Source: Gracilariopsis chorda
Taxonomy: Eukaryota > Rhodophyta > Florideophyceae > Gracilariales > Gracilariaceae
NCBI GenBank assembly: GCA_003194525.1
Contig: NBIV01000117.1
Span: 186,001-250,000, forward strand
Length of the DNA stretch: 64,000 nt
Reading direction: 5' to 3'
The notes under the pieces: model-generated
The model's database searches: none
Seen by the model: only the letters and a program-made list of their open reading frames with translations
Told to the model about the DNA's origin: nothing
Made by a program: the position numbers and the translations under genes
Part shown: positions 35,143-46,758 of the stretch, one piece after another
Layout of the letters: each line of letters begins with the position of its first letter
How positions within the stretch are numbered: the stretch's first letter is position 1

Positions 35143-38100
35143 GGTACTCTCTATGAGGGTTAATGCTTCGAATAGTATGGGCATTAAACTAATGTTTGAC
35201 GTTGAAAGCGTTGAGGTTTCAAATTTTTTTTTCTACTTTGAGAATGTGTTGATGAGAGTAAGCCTCAACATGAAAAGGCCACTGAGCTTCTCTGTTACCT
35301 CGAGAGAAAAGCCTTTGACTACTACTATAACATCTATGCCTCGGATGGCGTATTGCTTCCCGCAGCAGATGACTACGAGGTCGTGAAAAGGTTCTTCAAA
35401 GAGTTTACTGAGAATGTCCAGCCACAAGAATACATCCGAAGAGGAATGATGTGCAGTGTACGACCTTTTGATACAATGCCATCTCTTCGAGAGATGGATA
35501 TCTGCTTCAACAAGGCTGGATTTAATATGGAAGCCAAGTTTGGACTGCTAAGGAATGCAGTAACGGAACATATGGACATGACACAGTTCGCTCTTTTTCG
35601 TATTTTTACTGATTATAATTCTCTGAAAGCAACAATCAGAGACTCTGTCGCTTGCCGAGAGACTCTAAACTCTTCCGTCAGTACCAGAACGCCACTTGGT
35701 ACAAAACGATCTGAGAGAAGGCGGATTTTTCGCCGACCAGAGCAGACGGTGCAGAGCCTGGAGTCCAAAGTGGAAGAATTGACGGACAAGCTTGCACATC
35801 TCACACTAATGGTGCAAAGGAAGCAGAGGGACCAAAGTTTTGACGGAAACGTGAGAACTTGTTCTTTCTCCCAGAAGCCAGGACATGGCGCCAGCAGGTG
35901 CCCCTCAAACCCACACCAGGACACATGTTGTGGGCACTGTCATCAAAGGAGATATTGTGAGGCTATGTTTTGGTCCCAGTCACCTATTGAGAGAGAGAAA
36001 CATGTTCGACTTGCAGAAGCAAACGTCGAATTTAAAACAGAGGAACCTCTGAGAAAGAGGACTCCTCTACAGGATGCAGAGGCCATTGCCGCACAGGTCA
36101 CCATAGTCACCGAAGAACAAGAAGAAGGTCCTGTGGTGACAACGAAATGTGGCCCAGATGGCCAAGCACTTCTCAAGCAACCAAGAAGCTCAAGGGTTGA
36201 TATCGGCTCACTGCTAAACACGAAAGGCCAACTTCCATCTACAAATTCTAAAGTTATAATAGACCTAAGCGGCACGACGGTATACAGTCAACGTAGAAAG
36301 GCAACTTCACGAAAGAAAGGAGCGAAAACAAAGAATTATACAAGAGCTAAACAATCAATTCCAGAACGAGTTGGAAGGTACAATGTTTTAATCGAACTAG
36401 CAAATGCCTCTTGCGCACTCAAACTCGGCCAATTACAACGTGGAGACGCCGAGGAGACCAGACGCAAAATTAGGAAATTGTTCGTAAAGCGAACCACCCC
36501 GCGAAAGGTAGCAGCGGTGGAAACCGGAACCAGCCCGAGGAGGCTTAAGGTGGGCACCGTGAAGCTATACGTTACGACCGTACATACACTGCTCGACTCA
36601 GGAGCCGTACCCAAACGTTTATCCAGAAAACTATGCGAACGACTGACTCTCTCTCCAGAACCAAGTTTAAGGAAGATTAAGGTCGCTGATGGGACTTCTT
36701 TCACAGATCGAGGGGTCCTTCGGGACGTCCCTGTTGTCTTTGGAGATTCAACAGTCACATTCAACCTTCTCGTTGTAGATGACCCCCCGGTTGATGTCAT
36801 AGTTGGTTGGCCAGTAGTACAGGAAACAATGGCATGCATCGATCTTGGGATTCAAACCGTTTCTGTTACTATCGACGGGGTAACATCCGTGTTAGAACTA
36901 GAGTATGATCAGAGAATTTCTGACTTATTAGAATCCGAGACTGATAGTGAGGATTTCACGTCCCACTCGGACCTTGTTCCGTTGTCATCGAGCTCAGAAG
37001 AAGAGAACGATGACCTGGTACTGTCCATGAGAGACGTCGAACGGTTTGAAGCGGACCTCTCAGCTGCAGAAGAAACTGAAGAACTTCCAGATCCCATCGA
37101 AGAAGATTCAGAAGAAGAAGAATACGGTCACGACAAGGAGATCATAACCATGCAATTCCACGACGGTGATGATGAGAAATCCCTACTTCTCGCAGCAAAA
37201 TTGAGACATTTACAGACAAAGGTTCAAAAGGAATTCATGGAGATGCTAATAGATCAAAATCTTGCGGCCTGGTCCCTGAATGACTTGTGTCCTTCGAACG
37301 TGCCAGTGAAGCACTCTTTTCAGCTCAGAGATAATAACCCAATCTACTACCCTGCAAGGCAGCTCTCACCACGCCATAACGACCTCGTCAAAGCAGAAAT
37401 TAATAATATGTTGAAGACAGGTATCATTACGCCAGCAACCTCAGCATGGCTTTTCCCGATCGTTATATCCACTAAGAAAGATGGCAAACCACGATTCTGC
37501 GTGGACTACCGAACGCTCAATGCCAGGATGAAGGCTGATAGATGGCCTCTCCCGAAAATTGAAGAGATATTTGACTACCTGTTGGGACCCAAAATCTTCA
37601 CCACACTAGACTTTCTTTCCAGATATTGGCAGGTCTGGGTATCAGAGGATTGTAAGGACGCCACCACCTTTTTGTGTAGAGTTGGGATGTACAAGTTCAA
37701 AGTAATGCCGTTCGGGCTTATGAACGCGGCAGCTACATTTCAGCGGATGATGGATGTTGTCTTCAGAGGATTGAAGTATGCTCGGGTATACTTAGACGCT
37801 GTCGTGATATGTTCAAAATGTATAGACGAACATCTGACACATTGTGAATGTGTGTTCGCTGGCATCCGAAAAAATGGTTTGAAATTGAAATTGGTAAAGT
37901 GTAGTTTCGCCCAGTACAGTGTCAAGCTATTAGGACACATTGTGGACGAGACAGGAGTTCATGTAGACCCAGAGAACATTTTGGCCATACAGAACGCCCC
38001 AGGCCCCTCGTCGACAACGGAACTTCGAAGCTTTCTTGGCCTAGCGTGGTACTACGGAAGATTCATACCAAATTTTTCGGAAGTGTCAGCCATTCTTCAT

Positions 38101-38340
38101 GACGCCACATCGTCAAAGAAGCAGTTTAGTTGGACCCCGAAGATGCAAGATGCATTTACACATCTTAAGAACCAAATGACGTCACCCCCTGTGCTTACAT
38201 TTCCAGATTTCTGTCAACCTTTCGTTGTAGAGACCGATGTCTCATCGATATCACTAGGCATCATACTATCACAAAAGAAAGGAGATGGGAAGATCTACCC
38301 TATTCAGTATGCTAGCCGCACTATGAACAAGGCTGAATGA
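35143..38340 (+). pseudogene. gag-protease-RT-RNase H region of the gypsy element
   Basis: Gag starts about 35143 (FDVESVE then NFFFYFENV), with a frameshift near 35240, then one 995-codon frame to TGA at 38338. Visible in order: zinc-knuckle CSFSQKPGHGASRC (second Cys replaced by Ser) and a second Cys cluster; aspartic protease LLDSGA (about 36589); acidic linker; RT with RFCVDYRTLNARMK, TTLDFLSRYWQV, MPFGLMNAAATFQ and YLDAVVI (about 37790), where the second catalytic Asp of YxDD is Ala; GHIVDETG, FLGLAWYYGRFI; and the start of RNase H (VVETDVSSISLG, QYASRTMNKAE). The Asp to Ala change alone should abolish reverse transcription. The final TGA falls where family members continue with R/NYSxxEREAL. 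Confidence 0.9.
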
Positions 38341-39865
38341 CGGTACTCCGCATGTGAAAGGGAAGCTCTAGCAGGAGTCTATGCTCTTAAGACGTTTAGG
38401 GTGTATCTCTTGTCATGAATGCCCTTCAAACTAATAACTGATCATCAGGTGGTACAGTAAGCTTTTCGAAAAAAGATATCGACGGTAGACTAGCCAGGTG
38501 GATGGAGCTTTGGCCGACTATGAATTTAAGATTCAGTACCGAGCCGGTAGCAGTAATCAGGCCGCGGACTACCTGTCTAGAATAGACATACCGGAGAGGA
38601 TGACAGAGGGAGAATTGAGTTCGGCCGTACAGATTATCATGCTAGAAAACGACCTTGAAGGCGAGTTGGTGGTTACAAAAGGATTTCTTTCTGGCGTAGA
38701 TATAGGAATTGAGGACGCACAACGAAAACGCACAATTAAAAAGAACGCAAAAGCATTCATTGTTGGGGATGGAAGGCTCATGAGGAGAACATCAAAGGGA
38801 TTGCGATCGATCCCCTTCCGAAATGACAGAGAAGTGATCTTAAGAGCCTTTCACGACGACATCGGTCATTGGGGAATAGACTCTACCAGAAGTTTTGTAT
38901 TGGAAGGATACTGGTGGCCAAAGATATATCGTGACATCTCTGACTATGTGGAGAGCTGCAATGGGTGTCAACGAGCGGTAGGCATTCCAGCGTATAAAAC
39001 TAGCCTTACATTTCCCTTGACTGGGTTCTTTCATGTGTTTTCGATCAACCTTGCGGCACCATTGCCTACATCTTCGAAAAGAAATCGATTCAGAGTAGTA
39101 TGTGTGGAACAGTTGAGGGGATGGCTGATTGCTCGGGCCACTAGAACGGCTACGACCAAATTAGTTATAAAATTCATACATGAAGAGGTCATACAGCCAT
39201 TTAGTCTTCCCAGGCTCATTATATCTGATAATGAAACCTGCTTTCGAGGTAATGCAATCATCTAATTCATGAAAGAAAAGGCTATTCCGTGGAAACCACT
39301 ACTCGCCTATGCACCCATGTCAAATAAGAGAGCAGGACGGATGGTTGGTACCCTAAAGAGTGCGATAGCCAAAGAGGTTATCCAAAGAAATGAGGAATGG
39401 AACGTATTTCTGTCAAGAGAGCTTTACAGATATCAAAGACGCCAGATGGTAGATGGGAAGTCCTTATTTGAGCTACTATATGGCATAGCAACACGAATGA
39501 ACAGCCACGAGCCCGCCGTACTTGTTCCTCGCTACAGCAGTACCCACAGGAGACTTGAGCTAATAGACGCAAAAATAGGTTGAACAACTCGTGCCCTACG
39601 CCATGAAGAAATTCAGCGTGACAAAAGCAGAGTAATTCGCTTCAACGTTGGTGACGAAGTGCTCGTAACAAAAGGACAAGCACTCAATGCCAAGAAGAAA
39701 TGGCCTCCATTTTAGTCCAGTTTCTACGGCCCCTGCAGAGTAGTAATCGCATCGCACCCACGCTATGTTCTAAGTAGCCGGCATCGAAGGATGTCCCAAG
39801 AACCTATACACGCCGAATGGCTGGTATTGTACTGTCCACGTCATGCTCATCTGCAGGAGTAGACT
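38341..39865 (+). pseudogene. RNase H end and integrase of the gypsy element
   Basis: After the TGA the frame reads RYSACEREALAGVYALKTF, a further TGA, a TAA and a TAG, then GRLARWMELW and, after a 1-nt shift, ADYEFKIQYRAG (38515). Integrase: the HHCC zinc finger HDDIGHWGIDS ... SCNGCQRAVG (38853-38980); the catalytic core begins FSINLAAPLP (the first Asp is Asn), keeps IISDNETCF (second Asp), then TAA at about 39263, and APMSNKRAGRMVGTLK where the catalytic Glu is Gly. A C-terminal GDEVLVTKGQ ... SFYGPCRV ... IHAEWLVLYCPR motif ends near 39860, containing a TAG at about 39714. Two of three DDE residues are lost. Confidence 0.87.
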
Positions 39866-40321
39866 ATATAAGCAACTGTGATAGGAATCAATGCGTACAA
39901 CTTAGAATAATGTAGTAGCTGCCAAGAAGAACAATTGTTTGCAGCTACTTGTGTTTATTTATACGAATAGAATTCATGCATAGTACCAACCGAAAACCTA
40001 GTTCGGAACCAGCTCATCAATTTCCGCTTTCGACCTCATCATGGGGCAAGTACTTGATGGAACTTTCACCTGGGTCTTTGCCATAAGCCTATACATGACG
40101 ATCGTCCGAGAAATGAACGGGAGGGAGAAACTCAGCAAGATCTCGGCCACCTAGTTCAGTGGCAGAAGACATGACTTGGCGAAACTTCTTCTCTCCAGCC
40201 ACGATAGGTACCATTACGAAATGAAATCAAGAATCATCTTCCTTCCGATCGACGAGGCGAGAGCGACTAGAAGCTCTCGGAGGACCTTCCCCAGCCGCAC
40301 AGTGAGCTGGAACAGATCCGA

Positions 40322-41894
40322 TTAGCACACGAACCTCACCCAAAGTAACCTGAGGAAGAGCAGCGTAAGCACTAAAAGGTTCCAGCCCATAACGATAACC
40401 TTCTCGAGTAGGTCTGATTGGCGGCGTTTGTAAGGCCCACGACGTATCGGAGGGACGATACCAATAGCATTGTCACCTTGCTCGACATGTGTGCCTCTAC
40501 CAACGGACGTGTGGGGATCTTGAACCCCACAGAAACGAGTATAACGTTCCCTTAACTCCTGGCAAAGGCAGTCAAAGCCAATTATTTCATCACGGTATTG
40601 ACTTATGATTGGAAGAACGTATCTAAACGAACGGGTCACTTTGGTGAAGAGAAAGATTAACGAAATCATCTCCTGAACAGCCCTTATATAGGAGAGCATT
40701 GCAAATCGAGTGGAGACCCCTTTTGCAGTTATGTATACACCGGTGAAAAGCCTCACGAAGACAAGATGTATGCATAGAAAGAAGAATCATTTATTGGACT
40801 GGAATGAACGCCATAAGTATAGGAACTATGAGGACAATTCATCTAGTGTCAGCGACCTTTTGGACAGAGCTGACGGCCCTCGATGGTCTTCGAATATCGG
40901 GGACGACCCCCAGGGACTAAGAAGATAGAGTCCTTACAGAGTCGCAAGGGATGGCGCTCTGCACTATCCAGTATCATTCGGCGACGTCCATCGACCGCGA
41001 CCAAATGGTTAAAGCGGGATGAAGCATGACGGCCATCATTCACGATATGCCCAACGTAGTAGCCAAAAGTTACGATATCCCAAACGGAGAAACTCCGAAG
41101 CTCAATAGAAGTTTTTCGAAGCTCGATCTTAGAAGGGAGACTCCTCACGAAATAGCTCATCTCCCGCAGACTCGCGAATGTAGTAGGAGTGGTCTCGAAG
41201 TACTCGAACAGCCTGTTAGATCCTCTCGGCCACATGTCGCATCTATGATATTCAAGAGGGCAGCTTGCATACACTCGCCATCGTTATTGCGAATGTAAAT
41301 GCAACTCTCGTCTCGTATGCTAAACTCCAGCAAACGAGTATCCGACGGGCGCGCCCCTGAGCCTTGAAAGATGGAAATAGTGAACCTGAGATTCCCTTTG
41401 CACCATTCCATGATCAAACTAAGACAGTCTGTACCATCGAGATCAGAGCCAGACCCCGGAACAACAGGCGTACTAGGCGTATGTCCAGCCTTCGCAAGAT
41501 TCTTTGCGGCGGTCGTCATCGGCGCAATACGAAAAGCCGGGCGAAATATAGTTGTGTCGAACATCTGCAGGGTCCATATGTCGATCACCTGAAATCCAGA
41601 GAGTTCAACTTGTCTTACACTCGCTCCTCTAAATTGTCCCTCAAAGAAGAGTATGCAGTTTACTTCTCCTCCGGAGTGGTGTGAGCCGGATCTCGCAGAG
41701 TTGAATATTGAGGGAGCATCGTGGGCGAGTGCCGAAGAAGGACCAGCTTTGGCTGGAGCAGACCTTTCTCGAGGGGATCGATTATTAGACGCATCAGAGT
41801 GATGCGACCCATTTTCTTGATCGGCGACGCGAGAAGTCGGAGCTCGAACGGAGCGTAGCCGTGGCGGCATCGGGAGATTTGTCTTCCCAGCCAA
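40322..41894 (-). pseudogene. Antisense ORF chain between integrase and 3' LTR of the gypsy element, function unknown
   Basis: On the strand opposite gag-pol, ORFs 41894-41157 (245 aa), 41274-40849 (141 aa) and 40756-40322 (144 aa) follow one another with a frameshift near 41220. The first begins with a Ser/Pro-rich segment, then a probable beta-rich domain (CILFFEGQFRGASVRQVEL, LRFTISIFQGSG, RLLEFSIRDES). The second carries LFEYFETTPTTFASL and MSYFVRSLPSKIEL, then VWDIVTFGYYVGHIV. The third ends with a long hydrophobic segment (NLLVLTLLFLRLLW), a likely membrane anchor. No viral envelope or known family recognised. Its size and coherence argue for a real extra gene carried by the element. 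Confidence 0.5.
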
Positions 41895-42300
41895 CGATTT
41901 TTTGGGGGCTTTTTGTCCTTGAGTACTCGGGTTGTGTCGAGTTAACCGTTTTCATATCGATTCGGTAGGTCCTTGTTGTCGGCTTTGTTGCCTGCGTCGA
42001 GCGTTTTTGCCACCTTTTCCCATGGTTTCTCTTTCTACCCGAACACTTATCCGTCTTCTACAACTTTAGTGTAGATCGATTTTGGAAGTGTAAGGGTCGC
42101 AGGAAGATATTCAAAGTGGGCGTTGCATAGTCGCTTCGTTCACTTTTGGCTTAGTACCTAGTCACGCTAGAAGCGTTTTCGGTGTAGTCTGGTGTTTGCT
42201 TGCGCCTCAATGTCGCTGGGCGGGAGAGCACGGAGCTTGGAGGGAAGGCCTGTTATATAATTCTGAAACACCGTCCAGGGCGGCGGTTTTAGGGGGAATG

Positions 42301-42564
42301 TGTCGTGTGCCTGTGGTGCACACGAGTTTGTTCGATATGTTTTTTTATTGCACATTTCTTATTGGGCGCTGCCCAGCTTCCAGCATGGAAGCTGAGCAAA
42401 GCACCTGCATAAATGCACACCTCTCGCGCTTGCGGCTTCACTGCTTTGGGGAGAGGTAGGAAGGAACTTTCACACCCGAAAAACTCTGTGGCTCGTTCGT
42501 CCGCAATGCATTCACCTTTCACTTAAAAACGCGCACCCCCGACATCCTCTTTTCTTGCGCAACA
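42301..42564 (+). repeat. 3' LTR of the gypsy element
   Basis: 264 bp, begins TGTCGTGTGCC and ends GCGCAACA. It is preceded by the purine run AGGGGGAATG and followed by target duplicate CAAAT. Confidence 0.92.
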
Positions 42565-43437
42565 CAAATGTTGAAAAAAACGCATTCCTTAGTTTCCACA
42601 AATCCCCCTAAAACCAATCGCTTTCGCCTTCTCGCACAACATGCGTTAACATGCCCGCATTGCGTGGTTTTAGCGAATGTAGCAAAAACAAAGCGCTTTC
42701 GCAGTTTTGTACAATGTGCAGAAGAAATCCGCGCTTTGCTCGCTCTCACCTAAACGGCCCAAAACCAAGTGCTTTCGCGTATTTCTACAATTTGCGAAAA
42801 CATACACAGATTGCTAGGTTGTGGTAAATTTGCCCAAAACTAAGCGCTTTGCATCATTTGCACAATATGCGTAAACATGCGCAACATATTTGCTTTGTGC
42901 AAATGTGTCCAAAACCCAGCGCCTTTGTACATTTGTACAATGTGCGAAATATTCACAGGTTGCTTGGTTTCTGCCAAGCTGTCCAAAACCCAGCGCTTTC
43001 CCAAATTCTACGAATGAGACAAAAAACATTCCCCGCGCTTGGTCTACGAAACGATGACTAAAACCTAGCGTTGGGGCGCCCTGTATTGGCGGGCTAAATC
43101 TTCAAAAATGGCCTCAATTACGCTACTTACACGACATGTACGCGGCACGTGCCATATATGCCTGAAATCAAGGGCAAACGGCGATGTCAAAACCTAGTTT
43201 TTTGAAGTACGCGCTTGGTTTTTATCCGAACCAAGCATTCTATAAAGTTTAGCCAGGTTTTTTGAGATCAAGCGTTTGTTTCATGACCGGCGCACAGCGC
43301 TTCGTCATCCACTGAAGGCATCAAAAATGCAGATACAGCGAATTTACCACTCATTCAACCTTTTGCGTCAGAACCAAGCCCTTGCTGACACCCCTGAAAA
43401 CCAAGCGCAAACCCAACCTTACGGCCAACACTACTAT
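42565..43437 (+). repeat. Subtelomeric repeat R1, left copy, part after the gypsy insertion
   Basis: Continues R1 (see 34706-34877) and matches 55185-56205 in inverse orientation down to CAACACTACT at its end. Its first half (42610-43065) is a tandem of about seven units of about 75 bp, each starting AAAACCAAGCGCTTTCGC or a close variant and including ACAATGTGC-like and GCATTGC-like words. The second half is unique (CGCGGCACGTGCCATATATG). It ends where Penelope-like sequence begins. No coding potential recognised. Confidence 0.75.
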
Positions 43438-43713
43438 AAGAAAACATGGAAGCCGCTATACCAGTATGCTACGGTAAAGTATATCTGGCTGGCCATCAGA
43501 GATCAATGGCCCCACCCAAAGATCCATTCTAAAGGCAAAGCGGTAGCCAAGACGATCATCTCAAGCAAAGACCACAGAACAGGGATAGGACTAGAAGAAG
43601 AAGCCAGCAATAACATCCAACACAGCCCCCGAGACGCGCAGGTCCTCTGAGTCCTCCGAGTCCTTGAAGACCTAGCTGTCACAGCTGTACTACGTAGAGC
43701 AGTGCGTAGAATA

Positions 43714-43725
43714 GGTCTATATAAG
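43714..43725 (+). promoter_or_regulatory. TATA-like box of the old Penelope-like element
   Basis: GGTCTATATAAG, conserved at the same place in all copies (46657-46668 on +; 56951-56962, 59928-59939 and 62904-62915 on -). It lies just upstream of the hammerhead and of the next copy in the tandem, as expected for a promoter in the terminal repeat. Confidence 0.5.
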
Positions 43726-43779
43726 GAACTTTTGCCCAGCGAGTCCCTTCTCCACTCATCTCTCCTCACCACCAACCGA

Positions 43780-43815
43780 GGCACTGATGAGTCCTAGACA
43801 CGAAAGCGCTTTGCG
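43780..43815 (+). ncRNA. Degenerate hammerhead ribozyme motif
   Basis: GGCA, then CTGATGA, GTC, CTA, GAC with a 2-nt bulge, GAAA, AGCGCT-type stem III and TTTGCG. The core is kept but stem II has extra bases and the stem I partner TGCC has changed, so cleavage is doubtful. Confidence 0.55.
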
Positions 43816-43992
43816 TATTTCGATGGTCTAACCCTCAAGCCGTCTCTCTTCCCCCTTCTATCCTCCCTTTCTCATCCCCCTTTTCTGTCCTTTTCGCACC
43901 TCTCACCGCGAGTGATCCGGCATATCCCCACCATACATTTCAACCAGAAATACCTTAAGAAGGACAGTTGCCGTCGCCGATCTCTTCTCAAC

Positions 43993-44820
43993 ATGGCTCC
44001 AGGAACCCGGTCGTCTTCTAACGCCGCTTCAAATGATGGGCTATACAGTTGAGTCGAGGAGCACCTTCACACCGTCACTGCAACCCTTGGCAAAGAGAAT
44101 GAAGACGTCGAGAAGAAGATCGCCTCACGCCGCGTCGTTTTGCATCAACATATTGAACATCGACGAAATGGAACGCTGCCCAAAGGAATTGAGGCGCCAC
44201 GAATGCCACAGTTTCCAGCGACCATGGCAAATGAATTCCGTGGGACGTTTGACCCCCTTGCTGAGCAGTTCGACAAAAGCGTCGTGGAGGTATCCATCGA
44301 AGTATGGAATTAGGAACTAACTTAGTTACAGGCCAAGAAAGAACAGATCATCAAAGACACTCCAGAAAAAGTCTATGAGGCGCTTATTTATGCCGCAGGA
44401 CTCCTTGATGATCTACAACCCTTTGGGATCCCTAGTCTGGTCCAATGCTAGATGAGTAGCTTTCTAGCTCAACTAAAAGAGCAGAAAACGGATGAAGATG
44501 TCACCTCAGTCTTCACAGACTTCGTCACCAGAGAGAAGAAAGCAGCGGACCTCCTGAAGAACGCTGCCGCCCAGGCCGATGAATTGGATGCTCCTCAGGG
44601 AGTTGATCGGCTGGGCAAGGAGGTTTAGTCAATGAAGAAGAAGATAGCTGCTCTCCGCTCTGGTACGGCAAAGGCTACCTATAAAGGGAATAATAAACCC
44701 CAAGCGAAGGGCAAGAAAACCCCTAAACCGGGAGATGGGAAAGCAAAAGCCGTACAGGCAAAGAAGAACAAGTCGAAATAAAGGCAAGGCGCTCCAGAAA
44801 GGGGCGCCGAAGCAAATTAA
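43993..44820 (+). pseudogene. ORF1 of the old Penelope-like element
   Basis: MAPGTRSSSNAASNDG at the start matches the young ORF1. It continues with conserved IASRRVVL, RRNGTLPKG, AAGLLDDLQP, DFVTREKKAADLLKNA and GVDRLGKEV, and ends in the Lys-rich tail and RQGAPERGAEAN. At least five in-frame stops (about 44050, 44311, 44447, 44626, 44779). Confidence 0.85.
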
Positions 44821-44864
44821 ACTGTTCAAGACCACGGAAGCCCGCTTCTTCCATCATCAATGAA

Positions 44865-46590
44865 GTGAAGTTCAAAACACCTATTGTTATACGCATCGAA
44901 GAAATATCGTACTGTGTACGAAGAGTTCTCTTCACTTGTAGTGGGTTCGCTATAAGGAATTCACTCCAAGAATGCCTCAAGGAAGCAATATCAAAGCTTC
45001 CGGGAAAACTGGGAAGAACCGGAAAAGTGCTTCCTAGACCTACCTCATTAATGAGCATGAGGGACCTGAAAAAGGTTGCAGAGTTGCTGAGGTCAGCAAG
45101 GAAGCCCAGAACCCTTTCTAACATTTTAAAGAAAGGGTTCACACACATCCGGAATAAGGAATGAATTGCCAAGGAAGCAGACCAGAATCTTGGTCTTGTG
45201 CTTATGCACAGAAAGGTATACTCCAGACTCATCGAGTCGGGGTTAAGCAAGGGTGTACTTTCTGAAGTGAAATCATTCCCCTTTGAGAAGAACTTCAGTA
45301 ACATTGCATGGTTTCCCAGAAGCGGAACGCTACCTCCAACGGACCAGAAAAGTATCCTTGATGAGGCCAAGGAATGCAAAAGCCCCAATCCACTGTACAT
45401 CCTTCCGAAGACTCACAAGGCTACACTTGGAAGCAGGCCAATAACAGCTCCATGCTCGTTTGTACGGAGCAGTTTATCAAGAAGGCTTAGCTCCATCCTG
45501 AATGAGGTTGTACAGAAAATCAAGGTGATAAATGTTAACAGGAAATAGGTCGTACGCCAACTGGAACAACTATATGTGCCAAGGTACTGCGTCTTTGTCA
45601 CATAAGATGTGGAGCGATGTTACCCCAACAATGACATCAAGGATGCGAGTAAAACCTTGGTGGAGTACTTGCCGGATATCTTTCTAACCCAGAACTTCTT
45701 CCGGACTCGTCTTCAGACTAATTATGAAGAACAACTTCATAACGGTCGACGGAAAGATACTGAAGCAAGAAACAGGTACAGCAACTGGTACAGCGGTGGC
45801 AGTAGCCCTCGCAAACCTACATCGTTACTTCAAGTTCCCGCAAATCTTCAAAACATTTGCCAACAGGATCATCTTCCAAAGACGTAACATTGATGATGGA
45901 CTAATGATCCTAAGGTACATGGATTCTGACCTAACGATTATGGAATTCCTTAGTGCTTGCACAAACCTCTCTCTTACGTATGAGATGAGCACTGAACGGG
46001 CAGTTTTCTTGGACCTGGAGATATACAAAGGAGAATGATTCCGAAAAGAAAACAAGTTAGATCTTATGGTGTATACATAACCCATATCCAAGTTTCTCTA
46101 TCTCCATGGCAATTCTAATCATCTGGATCACGTCTTTGCGGGTATTGTGAAAGGAGAAATGATCAGATTTCTCCGGAACACGGACTCTTAGGACATATGC
46201 GAAAAGAAAGTAGCCTTTCTTTTCGGAACATTAGCCCAAAGAGGATACTCTGGAAGATACCTCAGGGACGCAATCCGATATGTAAGCTGCAAGGATAAAA
46301 ATTCATATCTCCATGGAACTATGGATAAGGAAGAGCTCAATCCAGGCTCCTTTGTCACTTGCCAGTACCACCCCGAAGCCAAGAAGACATGAAAGCGGCG
46401 ATACTAGTATGCTACTTTAAAGTACATCTGGCTGGCCACCAGAGATCAATTGCTCCACAAAAAGATCCACTCCAAACGCAAAATGGTACCCAAGACGATC
46501 ATCTCAAGCAAAGACCACAGAACAGGGATTGGAGTAGAAGCAGGATCCAGCAATGACATCCAACACACCCACCGAGACCTGCACGTCCTC
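44865..46590 (+). pseudogene. ORF2 (RT) of the old Penelope-like element
   Basis: Matches the young RT across its length: NEVKFKTPIVIRIEEI, LYILPKTHKATLGSRP, ERCYPNNDIKDAS, TGTATGTAVAVALANLH, IFQRRNIDDG (RT motif C changed from YIDD to NIDD), AVFLDLEIYKGE, KVAFLFGTLAQRGYS and GSFVTCQYHPEA. Numerous stops and frameshifts. No GIY-YIG endonuclease follows. Confidence 0.87.
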
Positions 46591-46722
46591 TGAGTCCACC
46601 GAGTCCTTGAAGGTCTAGCTGTCTAAACTGTACTACGTAGAGCAGTGGGTAGAATAGGTCTATATAAGGGACTTCCTCCCAGCGAATGTTTTCTCCCTTT
46701 ATCTCTCCTCACCACCAACCGA

Positions 46723-46758
46723 GGCACTGATGAGTCCTAAAAACAAAAGCGCTCTATC
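46723..46758 (+). ncRNA. Degenerate hammerhead ribozyme motif
   Basis: GGCA, CTGATGA, GTC, then the second core strand mutated (ACAAAA in place of CGAAA), AGCGCTC and TATCC. Stem II and stem I pairing are lost, so this copy should be inactive. Confidence 0.5.

Larger units (their letters stand above)
34878..42564 (+). mobile_element. Full-length Ty3/gypsy LTR retrotransposon, inactivated
   Basis: Bounded by two 264-bp direct repeats beginning TGTCGTGTGCC and ending GCGCAACA, and flanked on both sides by the 5-bp duplication CAAAT (34873-34877 and 42565-42569). Internal order is gag (zinc knuckle), protease, RT, RNase H, integrase, which is the Ty3/gypsy order. A purine run AGGGGGAATG precedes the 3' LTR as polypurine tract, and TGGTACTCTC follows the 5' LTR as a primer-site-like sequence. 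A 2.4-kb tail between integrase and the 3' LTR holds an antisense ORF. Catalytic residues of RT and integrase are mutated and there are stops and frameshifts, so it cannot move by itself. The uninterrupted paralogous target is at about 56205 on the minus strand. Confidence 0.93.
43438..43990 (+). mobile_element. 3' fragment of an old Penelope-like element
   Basis: 43441-43650 encodes the C-terminal end of ORF2 (KPLYQYATVKYIWLAIRDQW then PHPKIHSKGKAVAKTIISS), equivalent to the end of ORF2 in the young copies. It is followed by the TATA-like GGTCTATATAAG (43714-43725), a degenerate hammerhead (43780-43815) and the pyrimidine-rich 3' end (about 43845-43960). The junction to the next copy, TTTCAACCAGAAATACCTTA then GGACAGTTGCCGTCGCC, corresponds to the young junction with its telomere-like unit now mutated. 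Confidence 0.8.

Noticed and set aside
35160..35386. Separate small gene at the start of the gypsy element
   Set aside because: It is the N-terminal part of gag, separated from the main frame by a frameshift near 35240.
40322..40756. Viral envelope gene in the gypsy element
   Set aside because: It has a hydrophobic C-terminal segment, but it is on the strand opposite gag-pol and shows no signal peptide or fusion-peptide-like region.
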